64,000 bases of DNA from Argonema antarcticum A004/B2 (GCF_023333585.1 NZ_JAIQZN010000034.1:1-64000); one strand, 5' to 3'; shown: positions 8,919-17,909, counted from the stretch's first letter. Notes: generated from the letters alone by a model not told the origin. Translations and numbers: made by a program.

Positions 8919-9026
8919 CTATAGCAATCGCCAGGGCGGTTAAGACATTCTTAATTCCTGAAAACCTTGATTCTAAACCTTTCTTCCCCTAGCCCCTAGC
9001 AAGAAAGCCCCTAGTCCCTAGCTATA
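8919..9026 (+). repeat. Dispersed TATAGCAA...CTAGCTATA repeat, copy A
   Basis: A unit of about 108 bp. It begins CTATAGCAATCGCCAGGGCG, continues GGTTAAGACATTCTTAATTCC, and ends in several CCCTAGCCCCTAG-type units and CTAGCTATA. Related full copies lie at 9784-9894, 36432-36547 and 43652-43736. The rest of the interval 8862-9262 holds nothing coding; a promoter for the following gene is presumably within it. Confidence 0.85.
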
Positions 9027-9262
9027 AAGCTCTACTCCGTCCTCTCAAATCAAGTGCCACAAACCCACTTATTGAAGAAAATGTCTGGAATTCCTGACAT
9101 GAAGTTGCGGTTGTAGAGAAATTATGTAACAATAAATACAGAAACAAACGTTCATCCCATTTCTTTGGAACTACTTAGCATTAAGTTTGAGGAAAGGGAC
9201 GGAAGTAGGGAATTCCCGAAGGAACGCGCTTCATTTTTTGGAAATGCGATGGAGCGTCTGTC

Positions 9263-9688
9263 ATGAATATGCAGTGGCAAACTTATAAGAACTTAGAACT
9301 GATTCCCGATCCAGTAACGGAACCTCAAGCGAGTAACTCAGCATTTATAACTCGGTTAGGCAAAGGTTGGCGATCGCTTGTTGATACAGTTGTCGAAAAG
9401 TTTCCTGAACAACGACAAATTCAGCATTTAGAAAAGTGCTGGTCTTTCAATTGGACTGAAAGCAGCAGTACGAATCGGGCGATGATTTGGTCTACCCTTT
9501 GGCTGATCCTGAACCAACCCATTTTCACTAAAGGCTTGACAACCTCCCCCGAACCTGAGATCCGCCAGTTGAGCGATCGCAAAGGGCACGTTTTTTGGAG
9601 TGCCTACGACCCACTGACAAGGCAGGAGATTTTTCTAGAGTCTGAGGAAGAGGTGCAAATTTGGCTTGAAGAACGCCTCTATCGCTAA
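9263..9688 (+). CDS. Conserved hypothetical protein (141 aa)
   Basis: A soluble 141-aa protein with no signal peptide, membrane segment or motif that I recognise. The sequence is of normal complexity, Trp-rich in the middle (KCWSFNWTES, WSTLWLIL) and acidic near its C-terminus (ESEEEVQIWLEERL). It contains a GCGATCGC site and has cyanobacterial codon use, so it is probably real. The ATG at 9263 is preceded by a weak purine stretch. It stands alone, followed by a 33-nt palindrome that could terminate transcription, and the downstream genes are on the other strand. No function is proposed. Confidence 0.7.
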   Translation: MNMQWQTYKNLELIPDPVTEPQASNSAFITRLGKGWRSLVDTVVEKFPEQRQIQHLEKCWSFNWTESSSTNRAMIWSTLWLILNQPIFTKGLTTSPEPEIRQLSDRKGHVFWSAYDPLTRQEIFLESEEEVQIWLEERLYR

Positions 9689-9720
9689 CTTACAGCGCTT
9701 TTCAGGTAAGTTAGGTACAT

Positions 9721-9753
9721 AGAAACCCGGTTTCTTGAAGAAACCGGGTTTCT
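9721..9753. repeat. 33-nt palindrome (AGAAACCCGGTTTCTT / complement)
   Basis: AGAAACCCGGTTTCTT, a single G, then its exact reverse complement. A shorter relative of the same hairpin (AGAAACCCGGT...ACCGGGTTTCT) lies at 46293-46326 after arsC. It may act as a terminator for the upstream gene or be a dispersed palindromic repeat. Confidence 0.85.
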
Positions 9754-9783
9754 AGTTCCAAAGTGCCTAAGTCCTGTTGCAGT

Positions 9784-9894
9784 TATAGCAACCGATGAAA
9801 GTCAGTTAGGACGTTCTTAATTCCACCAAACCCTTGATTCGTCGCCCTTCTGACCCTAGCCCCTAGCAAGAAAGTCCCTAGCCCCTAGCTATAG
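9784..9894 (+). repeat. Dispersed TATAGCAA...CTAGCTATA repeat, copy B
   Basis: The same family as copy A: TTATAGCAACCG, GTTAGGACGTTCTTAATTCC, CCCTAGCCCCTAGCAAGAAAG and CTAGCTATAG. It ends 3 bp before the stop codon of the ABC permease gene on the minus strand. Confidence 0.85.
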
Positions 9895-9896
9895 TT

Positions 9897-10727
9897 CTAT
9901 CCTTGCTTTGATTTACTCTGACGGTTGGAAAGGTATTGAATGACAAACAAAGCTACCCCAATTAGTAAAAACGAAAAAATCGTGGTGATCGTACCCAAAG
10001 CATATAGAGTAGGAGAAGTCACATTAGTAGTCATACCAAAGATTTCCAAAGGCAGAGTGTTTGTTTCTCCAGAAATCAATGACGTGCGAGTGAATTCGTC
10101 ATAGGAAAGGGTAAAACCGAGCAACCCAACTCCCACCACACTCGACGCAATCATAGGAAAGACAATCTGCCAGAAAGTCGTCATCTCACTGGCACCCAGA
10201 TCGCGTGCTGCTTCTTCATAAGCAGGATTAAAACGACCGAAAATACCGAGCATAATCAGAAATGCAAAGGGTAATGTCCAGGTCAAATGTCCTGCTAGTG
10301 CAGACGAATACCACTGATTGTCAATCCCCACCAAACCAAACACAATTCCTATTCCCAGAGAAACTAGAATGCTAGGCACGATCAAACTAGAAATGGTCAG
10401 ATAAAAAATTAGATTTGACCCGGCGAAACGACGGCGGAATGCCAATCCTGCCATAACGCTGAAGACAACGGTAACCACCATGACGATTAATCCTAAAGTA
10501 AGCGATCGCCAAAACGCTTCCACAAAGTTTCCGACTCGCTGTTGGCCAAAAACCGCACCGATCCAGTAAAAACTGAATCCCCGCATTGGAAAGGTAAGCT
10601 GCCCTTCTGGGCCTTGCAGAGACAGCAAAAAGACGGCAAACATCGGCCCATACAAAAACAGCACAAACAGTCCAAAAAAGCCTGCCAACAGATAATAAGA
10701 AAGCGGTTTCTTTTTCTTCTCAGCCAT
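9897..10727 (-). CDS. ABC transporter permease, PotC type
   Basis: A 276-aa inner-membrane permease of the binding-protein-dependent type (MetI-like, PotC/YdcV side). Six hydrophobic segments are visible, and the EAA loop reads EEAARDLGASEMTTFWQIVFP at about residues 170-190, where it contacts the ATPase. Its start is 3 nt from the stop of the PotB-type gene, so the two are cotranscribed. It is the last gene of a minus-strand transporter set: ATPase, binding protein, porin, permease, permease. The Pot family imports polyamines, but relatives carry many other small organic solutes. Here the divergent neighbours suggest a ureide or hydantoin-like substrate. This is inferred from context only. 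Confidence 0.88.
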   Translation of the reverse strand: MAEKKKKPLSYYLLAGFFGLFVLFLYGPMFAVFLLSLQGPEGQLTFPMRGFSFYWIGAVFGQQRVGNFVEAFWRSLTLGLIVMVVTVVFSVMAGLAFRRRFAGSNLIFYLTISSLIVPSILVSLGIGIVFGLVGIDNQWYSSALAGHLTWTLPFAFLIMLGIFGRFNPAYEEAARDLGASEMTTFWQIVFPMIASSVVGVGLLGFTLSYDEFTRTSLISGETNTLPLEIFGMTTNVTSPTLYALGTITTIFSFLLIGVALFVIQYLSNRQSKSKQG

Positions 10728-10730
10728 GAC

Positions 10731-11642
10731 TTATAGCTCCTTGCGAATATCAACGGCACGTAGAATTGCAAACACAATCGTCAGCGTGATGATTAAGAGA
10801 ACTATCGCGTTAGCTGCCGCCAAAGGGTACTGCAAACTATCCAACTGATTTTTAATTAAATAGCCCACAGAAGAAGATTTGCCACCACTCATAATTCGCA
10901 TCGTGGCAAATTCACCCATTACCAAAGTGACAACAAAAATGGAACCGATCGCAATTCCGGGTGCAGCTAACGGCACAATGATTTCCTTTTGGATTTGAAA
11001 TGGTGATGCTCCAGCATCTTCAGCGGCTGAAACCAGATTGCGATCGATCCGAATCATGCTATTAAAAATTGGTGCCACCATGAATAAGGCATAGAGATGC
11101 ACCATCGCCAGCACTACAGAAAAGTCCGAGAACAGAAAAATTTCAATTGGCTGTTTAGTCAGACCTAATCCCATCAAGGCTTGATTAATTAGCCCTTCCC
11201 GTCCCAGAAACGGAATCCAAGAAATCATCCGAATAATGTTGGAAGTGAGAAAGGGAACCGTACAAATCAGAAACCAAATGGTTTGCAATTTGGGATTTTT
11301 GATGTGGAATGACAAGAAATAAGCAACCGGATAGCTGATCGACAAACAAACTAACCAGACTAAAAACGCAAACTTGAACGTATTTAGATAAGTTGCCAAA
11401 TAGACTTTGGATGTAAAAATTCCCAGATAATTGTTTAAGGTGAATCCGGGAAACATGGCAAAGCCATTGAAATTCCAAAAACTAACTACAACGATCGCTG
11501 CAATTGGAATCACCAAAAACAGCAGAAACACGAGAGTTTGCGGTGCTGAAAGCAAGTAGGGCTGGAGTGCTTTCCAGTTAACTCCTTTGGCACGACGAGA
11601 CCGAGTTGGTTCGCCCGAAGTTGGTAATTGAGTAACCGCCAT
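10731..11642 (-). CDS. ABC transporter permease, PotB type
   Basis: A 303-aa inner-membrane permease (MetI-like, PotB side). The cytoplasmic basic N-terminus (about 1-25) is followed by six membrane segments, and the EAA loop reads SAAEDAGASPFQIQKEIIVP near residues 205-225. It probably forms a heterodimer with the PotC-type protein encoded 3 nt downstream. The porin gene lies 24 nt upstream, so porin, potB-like and potC-like genes form a tight transcription unit. Substrate assignment rests on neighbours, as explained for the other permease. Confidence 0.88.
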   Translation of the reverse strand: MAVTQLPTSGEPTRSRRAKGVNWKALQPYLLSAPQTLVFLLFLVIPIAAIVVVSFWNFNGFAMFPGFTLNNYLGIFTSKVYLATYLNTFKFAFLVWLVCLSISYPVAYFLSFHIKNPKLQTIWFLICTVPFLTSNIIRMISWIPFLGREGLINQALMGLGLTKQPIEIFLFSDFSVVLAMVHLYALFMVAPIFNSMIRIDRNLVSAAEDAGASPFQIQKEIIVPLAAPGIAIGSIFVVTLVMGEFATMRIMSGGKSSSVGYLIKNQLDSLQYPLAAANAIVLLIITLTIVFAILRAVDIRKEL

Positions 11643-11666
11643 AATAAATATCCCGATTGAGGAACA

Positions 11667-13409
11667 TCAGAAATTAAAGTTGGTACGAATCATCCCAACA
11701 AAGATTGTGTCGTTCGAGCTATTGTGTTCTGGGTTGGTAATCACCACAATGCCCGGTGTAATGCCAATGTTGTCGGTGACTTGAAACTTGTAAAAAGCAT
11801 CAACCATGATGGAAGTGTCTCGATCTTCAAAACCTCTCACATCGTTTTCTGTAACTTTTGAGGGCATTCCCACTACAATGCCGCCCAAATTTCCTTCTTT
11901 AAACAAATCTGGAAAAGCTAGAGCGCCTGCCCAAGCTTGAATTGTGGCATCTGCTCCCTTACCAAATCCGGCTTCTGCCTTCGCCTTGGCAAAATAGTAC
12001 CAGCCACTCACAATAAATCTAGGGCTAAATGAATACTGTGCTTCAATGCCGTATCCATTAGTTGAACTGGGGAAAGGCCCAAAGGGAAATGTAGAGTTTT
12101 GACTGCCAAAAAAACCACCTGGGGGAGCATTACCACTGCCGTCGTCGTAGGCGTGCAAGTAGGTTAAAGCAACCGCAAATTTATTCAAGGGCTTGACAGT
12201 AATTTGTGCTAATGCACCGTAAGGGCCATTAAACAATCCGCTAGTTGGATCGTTTGCTGTTGGATTACCAGCTAGATAACCACCACCAATGTTAATCGCT
12301 TTGGTGATGTTGTAGTTGAATCCCGCACCTGTGACACCGCTGGGAAAGTAAATCGGACTGCGGAGAGCAAATCCAGTCAGAACGGTGTCGTAGTCACCAT
12401 CAAGAGGATGTAGAGTTGGCACGAATAAATCTAAAAACCCGAAGGCTTCGACAAAAAATGTGCCGCGATCGCCTAACGGAAAGCGATACTCTAACTGGTT
12501 GATGGAAACTCTGTTATCGCTGGGAGATGAAAAAGCCAACCTAGACATTGCTGTTCCGGTAGCCTCATCCAGCGAGGGAGTATTCCCTGCTTGCAAGCGC
12601 ATAATGAGCTTATCTTTTCCGGTGAAGCTACTGGTGAGGATCAGGCGTATCCGATCTGTGAAGATTAAATTGTCATCAACATCTTCGCGATCGGACCCAG
12701 AAGGTCTAGGACTATTCGGCACACCAAAATCTCCTGGTGTTGCTGGTAAAATCCCAGCACCAGAACCAACCGCTTTTTGGTCTCCAAAGACATTCACTAG
12801 CGCAAAGACAACGTATCCGCTGAGCTTAGTGGTAGTGGAAAACTGTTGACTTTCTAACCTTGCAGTTCGGGCTTCTAACCCATCCACTCGACCGCGTAAC
12901 GTTGCCAGTTCTGCGGCAAAATCTTCTTGCAGCCGCCGCAAAGCTTCCAGGTCTTCTTTGCGGACAGAATCGGGAGTTGCACTAGCGATGAGTTCCTGAA
13001 TCCTATTTAAGCAAGCATTTAGTCCCGCTGCAAATTCGTATCTTGTAATAGCACGATTGCCGCGATAGGTTCGATCGGGATACCCTTCAATGCACCCATA
13101 GCGTTCGACCAAGGATTGCAATGCGCCAAAAGCCCAATCTGTTGGCTGTACGTCTGTTAACTGAGAAACAGAGGTTACTTGCCCCTCCAATGTACCGCTT
13201 TGATTTGATTCCAGTTCGGAAACCGGAGTTACGCGATCGGGTAACGCACCTTGCTGCTCAGTATTTTCCAATGTAATAACTGATGAATCGATCGCTGACT
13301 CGCGATCGGTCCCTTTAATTTCAGTAGCACATACAGATGAAACAGCCATTAGTAGCAAAAAAGGTACGACAAAGCCCTTCCCCAGGCCATGCCTGAGCAA
13401 TTTCAACAT
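11667..13409 (-). CDS. SLH-domain outer-membrane porin (OprB / iron-uptake-porin family)
   Basis: A 580-aa precursor. The signal peptide lies at about 1-28 (hydrophobic core VVPFLLLMAVSSVCA). An SLH domain follows at about 84-145 (VQPTDWAFGALQSLVERYGC, ITRYEFAAGLNACL), then a short coiled coil (about 145-190), then a beta-barrel region ending in an aromatic residue (MIRTNFNF). Cyanobacterial members of this family are outer-membrane channels whose SLH part binds the cell wall. The placement is unusual: it lies between the binding-protein gene and the permease genes of an ABC importer, with 24 nt to the permease. It is therefore probably a dedicated outer-membrane entry route for the same solute. 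Family assignment is firm; substrate specificity is inferred. Confidence 0.9.
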   Translation of the reverse strand: MLKLLRHGLGKGFVVPFLLLMAVSSVCATEIKGTDRESAIDSSVITLENTEQQGALPDRVTPVSELESNQSGTLEGQVTSVSQLTDVQPTDWAFGALQSLVERYGCIEGYPDRTYRGNRAITRYEFAAGLNACLNRIQELIASATPDSVRKEDLEALRRLQEDFAAELATLRGRVDGLEARTARLESQQFSTTTKLSGYVVFALVNVFGDQKAVGSGAGILPATPGDFGVPNSPRPSGSDREDVDDNLIFTDRIRLILTSSFTGKDKLIMRLQAGNTPSLDEATGTAMSRLAFSSPSDNRVSINQLEYRFPLGDRGTFFVEAFGFLDLFVPTLHPLDGDYDTVLTGFALRSPIYFPSGVTGAGFNYNITKAINIGGGYLAGNPTANDPTSGLFNGPYGALAQITVKPLNKFAVALTYLHAYDDGSGNAPPGGFFGSQNSTFPFGPFPSSTNGYGIEAQYSFSPRFIVSGWYYFAKAKAEAGFGKGADATIQAWAGALAFPDLFKEGNLGGIVVGMPSKVTENDVRGFEDRDTSIMVDAFYKFQVTDNIGITPGIVVITNPEHNSSNDTIFVGMIRTNFNF

Positions 13410-13508
13410 GATTCAACTCCTCACACCACAAAAATTGGAAATTTATCGTCCGATCGGTTGGGTTTCGCTTGGTTTAAGCTAACCTACGAATACATTAGCT
13501 TTTGACTT

Positions 13509-14792
13509 TTATGCCACAATAAACTCCGTCCATTTGTAGACAAGATAAACTTGTTCGGGCATGAAGGAGTTCCAACAAGCGACATCACCCATGCGATCGC
13601 TAAATGAACCGCCGTCCCGCACAGCACCTTGGGATTCAATCTTTTTCCCAAACGGATCGATTATATCGATCGCAGCTGGTTTCCCTTCATACCAGAAATC
13701 CCACTCCGGAGGCTTCATATATTTTCTGGCATTTTCTGGTGCCGCGCTGTAGTAGCCTTGACGGGAGAGAAATCCACCCACCCAACCTTCTAATACCCAG
13801 TTGAGATATTCATAAGCGGCATCTAATTCAATCCCAGAAAGATTTTTGGATAATCCCAAACCCCCACCCCAGCCGCGATACCCTTCTTTCAAACGAGCAT
13901 ACACGCACTTTAATCCTCTCGCTTTCACTGCCGTTACAGCAGGCGACCACATAGATTGCAGCACCACTTCTCCAGACGACATGAAGTTGACAGACTCATC
14001 AAATGTTTTCCAAAATGCGCGGAATTGACCCGCTTTTTTCTGCTCGATTAAGATATTTGTTACCTGATCGAGTTCTTCGCGGGTCATGTTGCCCTTATCG
14101 CTAAATTTCATCAATCCTTGCGCTTCCATCACCATTGCCGCATCCATAATGCCAATGGAAGGAATATCGAGAATCGATGTTTTGCCTCGGAATTCTGGGT
14201 TGAACAATTCTGCCCACGATTCAATTTTTCTGTTTACTAAATCGGGACGGTAGCCCAGTGTATCGGCATTGAACTGGAATGGAATCATTGTTGCCCAGTC
14301 TGTTGGGCTGGTGGCAAACTCTGTAGAATTTTGCCCCTTGACAAACATCACTTTCCGGGGTGCTGTTCCCTGAGATGTGTTGACTCGTGCGCCGGGGTAA
14401 AGTTCTCCAGTTCTAAAAATGGGGGTGATTTTGTCGAAGTTTTTGACTTTACGAGTGTCGATCGCTTGAAGATTACCTGATGGAACTACCAATGGTAAAC
14501 TAAAAAATTCCCCATCGTAAATGTCGTATTGTTTGGGTTGGGTAATCGCAATTTGGATGTTCTCAGCTGTACTGAGCGCCCGCATTTTGATTTTGAAACC
14601 CAGTTCTTTTTCTGCTCTCTCGCGAATGTCGTTAATCTGAGCAGCCCCCGTTCCCATTAGGCGAAGGGTAACATCTTTGATTTTGTTGGTAATGATGGTG
14701 GGGCCTCGGTTAGGATTGCAACTGGCAGCTGCGATCGCTGCTCCAGTTGCCAACCCACCTGTGACGAAGTTGCGCCGACTGATTTTAAACAT
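13509..14792 (-). CDS. Periplasmic solute-binding protein, PotD-like, with Tat signal
   Basis: A 427-aa extracellular solute-binding protein (SBP_bac family, PotD/YdcS relatives). The N-terminus SRRNFVTGGLATGAAIAAASC has a twin-arginine motif and a Cys at about residue 24 that could be a lipobox cysteine, so the protein may be a Tat-exported lipoprotein. Later sequence fits the family (WAELFNPEFRGKTSILDIPS, SGEVVLQSMWSPAV). It is the capture component of the importer encoded around it. The gene is separated from the downstream porin by about 100 bp and from the ATPase gene upstream by a repeat-filled gap of about 380 bp. The ligand is unknown: the family takes polyamines, but the flanking racemase and amidohydrolase genes point to a carbamoyl or ureide compound. 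Confidence 0.88.
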   Translation of the reverse strand: MFKISRRNFVTGGLATGAAIAAASCNPNRGPTIITNKIKDVTLRLMGTGAAQINDIRERAEKELGFKIKMRALSTAENIQIAITQPKQYDIYDGEFFSLPLVVPSGNLQAIDTRKVKNFDKITPIFRTGELYPGARVNTSQGTAPRKVMFVKGQNSTEFATSPTDWATMIPFQFNADTLGYRPDLVNRKIESWAELFNPEFRGKTSILDIPSIGIMDAAMVMEAQGLMKFSDKGNMTREELDQVTNILIEQKKAGQFRAFWKTFDESVNFMSSGEVVLQSMWSPAVTAVKARGLKCVYARLKEGYRGWGGGLGLSKNLSGIELDAAYEYLNWVLEGWVGGFLSRQGYYSAAPENARKYMKPPEWDFWYEGKPAAIDIIDPFGKKIESQGAVRDGGSFSDRMGDVACWNSFMPEQVYLVYKWTEFIVA

Positions 14793-14850
14793 GGCTTTTG
14801 TTCTATTCAGTTATCAATTTTGAGATTTTTGGCAAAAGTTTGAAATCTGG

Positions 14851-15080
14851 TTTTTTTTACCACAGATGAATGCGGAGCGGTTGTTGGTTGGTGTCTGAGA
14901 TTTGGCTTTTTTACCGCAGATGAATGCAGATGGGTTGTTGGTTGGTGTCTGAGATTTGGCTTTTTTACCGCAGATGAATGCAGATAAACGCAGATGAACG
15001 CAGATGGGTTGTTGGTTGGTGTCTGAGATTTGGCTTTTTTACCGCAGATGAATGCAGATAAACGCAGATGAACGCAGATG
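14851..15080. repeat. Tandem repeat of TTTTTTACCGCAGATGAATG units
   Basis: Four direct units start at about 14851, 14907, 14961 and 15035. Each has TTTTTTACCGCAGATGAATG followed in the first three by GGTTGTTGGTTGGTGTCTGA and GATTTGGC; two units have inserts of GATAAACGCAGATGAACGCA. It fills the gap between the binding-protein and ATPase genes, and nothing else is visible there. The CAGATGAA/ATTCATCTG core recurs at 53400-53425 and 55012-55170. Confidence 0.9.
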
Positions 15081-15176
15081 TGGGTGTAGCTTTCCCATAA
15101 GGTAGACAGATGATTTTTCTTTATTTGTGTCCTTGGCGGTTATCAAAAAAGGATTTTACCTCCGTTCAAATCTGCT

Positions 15177-16376
15177 TTAATACGGTAAAAACACACAATC
15201 ATCTTTTGACCAACTCAGGACAATTAACTGTCCTTCATGGAAGGAATTGCTATTCCAATCAGTTGTTCGAGCTTTATAAAGCAGTTCTTGTCCGGTGGCT
15301 TCGCTCATGAGGGAAACTCGCGTGACATATCCGGTCATTTCAACTGCTGTAATGCGGGCAACTACCTGATTGGCAGCCAGGGAAGATTTGACAGGAACAT
15401 CGGGAGAGTGAGCGGTGACCTGCATGAGGTCGGGACGTACAGAGCAAGCTGCTTCGGAACCAATAGAAGTTCCATAGCCTCGGCTATATATATTGCCAAT
15501 TCCTTCAACTTCTAGATGAATTAGGTCGAGGATATCGTCTTTGACAACGTTTAACACCTTACCTGTAAAGATGTTGTTGTCGCCCATAAATTTGGCAACG
15601 AATTGAGAGCCTGGGCGATCGAAGAGTTGTTCTGGTGTAGCAATTTGATCGACTTTTCCATGCGTCATTACTACCACTTGATCGGATAGGGAAAATGCTT
15701 CCTCAACGTGGTGGGTGACTTGAATAAAGGTTAGGCCAAACTGCTTCTGGATTTTGCGGAGTTCGGTTCGCATCCGCACCCGCAGGTTTTCATCTAAGGC
15801 GCTGAGCGGTTCATCTAGCATCAATACTTGCGGACGGGTTACTAATGCTCTGCAAAGTGCAATTCGCTGTTGCTGTCCGCCGCTGAGTTGAGTGGGGTTG
15901 CGATCGGCTGTATGGCTCAGCCCCACCATTTCTAAGATCTCGCCGACGCGAGTATGCCGTTCTGCTGGCGGTACGTTCCGCATCTTCAATCCGAATTCTA
16001 CGTTTTCCCAGATGGTTTTATGGGGGAACAAGGCATAACTCTGGAACATCATCGAGGTATTGCGTTTGGCGGCTGGTAGGTCATTTACCCGCCGATCGGC
16101 AATCAGAATATCTCCACCGCTAATTTCTTCGTGTCCGGCAATCATTCTCAACAAGGTTGTTTTACCACAACCTGAAGGCCCCAACAGGCAGCAGTACTTT
16201 CCCGCCGGAATATCGAAGGTGATATGCTCAACCGCTGTCACAGCACCGTATTTCTTCGTTACCGATCGCAGCGATACACCCGCAGCGGCTTCTGCCAGGG
16301 CATTTTGAATATCGGTTGTAGGCTTTTGTGCAGTTCCAATTGCCCCATTGGTTAGTTTTCCCGTTCCGATTGTCAT
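15177..16376 (-). CDS. ABC transporter ATP-binding protein, PotA type
   Basis: A 399-aa ATPase that energises the importer. It has a Walker A motif GPSGCGKTT near residue 70, Q-loop MMFQSYALFPH, signature LSGGQQQRIALCRAL, Walker B VLMLDEPLSALD and H-loop THHVEEA, then a C-terminal TOBE-type regulatory region (about 270-399) as in PotA/UgpC proteins. The first 30 residues are a variable extension. It is the promoter-proximal gene of the minus-strand transporter set and is divergent from the GntR regulator gene. The 539-bp gap between them holds a pair of TTGTATACA-type sites that could control both directions. Confidence 0.92.
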   Translation of the reverse strand: MTIGTGKLTNGAIGTAQKPTTDIQNALAEAAAGVSLRSVTKKYGAVTAVEHITFDIPAGKYCCLLGPSGCGKTTLLRMIAGHEEISGGDILIADRRVNDLPAAKRNTSMMFQSYALFPHKTIWENVEFGLKMRNVPPAERHTRVGEILEMVGLSHTADRNPTQLSGGQQQRIALCRALVTRPQVLMLDEPLSALDENLRVRMRTELRKIQKQFGLTFIQVTHHVEEAFSLSDQVVVMTHGKVDQIATPEQLFDRPGSQFVAKFMGDNNIFTGKVLNVVKDDILDLIHLEVEGIGNIYSRGYGTSIGSEAACSVRPDLMQVTAHSPDVPVKSSLAANQVVARITAVEMTGYVTRVSLMSEATGQELLYKARTTDWNSNSFHEGQLIVLSWSKDDCVFLPY

Positions 16377-16641
16377 GATTTCTCCTTACAGATAAGGTAT
16401 AGATGGTATCAGTAGAGTTTGTCTCGACTAACCTGGAATTAAATCTCTGAGTGTTGCGCTCTTAGAACTCCACCAAGCAAGGCACTTAAACCAAAATTTT
16501 TAGCCCTATGAGAGAAAGTAAAGGTGGTCTATCCTAAAAGCCGCGATTCTGACAATGTGTATTGAATTATTACTAGATGCTGTGAAGAACCTCTGCTGAT
16601 ATTTGTGATACAAATTTTGCGTGCTAAAATTAGAGCAAAGA

Positions 16642-16664
16642 TTGTATACAGCTTTTGTACACAA
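16642..16664. promoter_or_regulatory. Putative GntR-family operator (dyad, 13-bp phased)
   Basis: TTGTATACA at 16642 and TGTACACAA ending at 16664 form a dyad, with half-sites starting 13 bp apart. A second dyad with the same layout, identical at 19 of 23 positions, lies at 19320-19342 before the racemase gene. Short TTGT..ACAA dyads are typical targets of FCD-type GntR regulators. It sits in the 539-bp gap between the divergent ATPase and gntR genes; elsewhere in that gap I see only A/T-rich promoter-like sequence. Confidence 0.6.
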
Positions 16665-16882
16665 GCCTGATCGGAAAAAATGTATCCTTTGTTACATTTA
16701 ATCGATTTAAGTGCAAATTTTAGGCAGGAAATTTCAGCAATGGAAAAGTTGCACAATAAATTATGGGTCTGCCACGATCGACATTGGTAAATTATGGGAG
16801 GCGATCTTTTTGTGACTACTGCCAGATACTATTGGAATAGAAGCGTGGAGTCATAAGCTCCAATTGCCAAAACCATCCCTCA

Positions 16883-16892
16883 TTTGTACAAA
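16883..16892. promoter_or_regulatory. Possible autoregulatory half-operator (TTTGTACAAA)
   Basis: A perfect 10-bp palindrome 24 bp before the ATG of the GntR-family gene. It resembles the TTGTATACAA half of the two larger dyads and would fit autorepression. Short palindromes arise by chance, so support is modest. Confidence 0.4.
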
Positions 16893-16915
16893 TCTGTAGA
16901 AAGGCTTGCTCAACT

Positions 16916-17638
16916 ATGCAAACAGCTCGGCGACCCATCGAATCGCAGGTGAAATCCAAACCAACAGAGGATTTTATCTACACCGAGCTTTATAACGCAA
17001 TTCTGGAACGTCGCTTACCTCCAGAAACTAAATTAGGTGAAAATTTACTGGCAGAGCATTATGGAGTCAGCCGCACCATTATTCGACAGGTGCTGATGCG
17101 GTTATCTCACGATCGCTTGGTTAAACTGGAACCAAACCGAGGGGCTTTTGTCGCGACGCTTTCACTAGCAGAAGCCAAACAGATCTATGAGGCGTGGCGG
17201 TTGACGGAAGCGGCGATCGTGCGTGACGTAACCAAAACCATTACGAAAAAACAGATCGCTGTATTACAGGCGCTGGTTGCAGAAGAACGACTTGCCTGCG
17301 AACAGCAAGATTTACCTTGGCTGACGCGGTTGTCTGCACAATTTCATCTGCAACTGGCAGATTTATGCACAAACAAGTATTTAGGCAGGTTTCTCAAAGA
17401 GCTAGTTCCCCAAACCTCATTGGCGTTCTTCTACGAAGTGCGAAATATGCCGATTTGTACCAAAGACGAACATAGTGAAATTTTAGATTACATTGCATCT
17501 GGGGACGTGGAAGCTGCCGTTGCAGCCGCAATGCGTCATTTGGATGGTATCGAAGCCGGACTCAATGCGCGTGCAGCGCTAAATCAAACGGCAAGTCTGG
17601 TAGATATTTTAAAAGCTAAAACGCCTTCATTATTTTGA
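16916..17638 (+). CDS. GntR-family transcriptional regulator, FCD (FadR) subfamily
   Basis: A 240-aa DNA-binding regulator. The winged helix-turn-helix is at about 15-85 (LAEHYGVSRTIIRQVLMRLS, then LVKLEPNRGAFVA). The all-helical FCD effector domain is at about 90-225, with candidate metal-binding histidines in QFHLQL, DEHSEI and MRHLDG. FCD regulators usually respond to carboxylic or amino-acid-like metabolites and repress adjacent catabolic genes. It is transcribed away from the ABC importer genes and towards the racemase and carbamoylase genes. TTGTATAC-type dyads lie before both arms. Its 3' end overlaps an IS1-type remnant by 9 bp, so the final residues may have been changed by that insertion. 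Confidence 0.9.
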   Translation: MQTARRPIESQVKSKPTEDFIYTELYNAILERRLPPETKLGENLLAEHYGVSRTIIRQVLMRLSHDRLVKLEPNRGAFVATLSLAEAKQIYEAWRLTEAAIVRDVTKTITKKQIAVLQALVAEERLACEQQDLPWLTRLSAQFHLQLADLCTNKYLGRFLKELVPQTSLAFFYEVRNMPICTKDEHSEILDYIASGDVEAAVAAAMRHLDGIEAGLNARAALNQTASLVDILKAKTPSLF

Positions 17639-17908
17639 ATTTGTATCTTCTTGCTCTGAGGACAAGACATTCGCCTGTTCGATCCACTTGTGAACCGTGC
17701 TGTGACTAATCCCTGTCAGCCGCTCAATTTCACGCAGATCTAACCCAAGTCCATACATTTTCAAACAAATCTGTTTTGCGTCGTTGGAGTAACCTCGTTG
17801 GGAATAAGATGCCAAAAATTGCCGATCGCACTCCTGACAACGATAATTCTGTTTGCCACCCCGATGACCATTCTTCCGCACATTCTCCGATTCACATCGG
17901 GGACATAT
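17630..17908 (-). pseudogene. IS1-type transposase orfA remnant (InsA-like)
   Basis: The open frame reads ICPRCESENVRKNGHRGGKQ at its start, then NYRCQECDRQF, the zinc-binding pattern of IS1 InsA, followed by a helix-turn-helix (GLDLREIERLTGISHSTVHKWI). The initiation codon is missing because the tnpB element at 17910 inserted immediately in front of the reading frame. No orfB/DDE part follows, as the frame stops inside the end of the gntR gene. It is a dead fragment. Confidence 0.8.
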
Positions 17909-17909
17909 C

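Noticed and set aside
12460-12849. 129-codon plus-strand ORF inside the porin gene
   Set aside because: It is antisense to a well-supported porin and has no recognisable domain or ribosome-binding site.
9897-16376. Calling the ABC importer a polyamine transporter (potABCD) outright
   Set aside because: Family resemblance is to the Pot type, but gene context points to another substrate, so no pot gene symbols were given.
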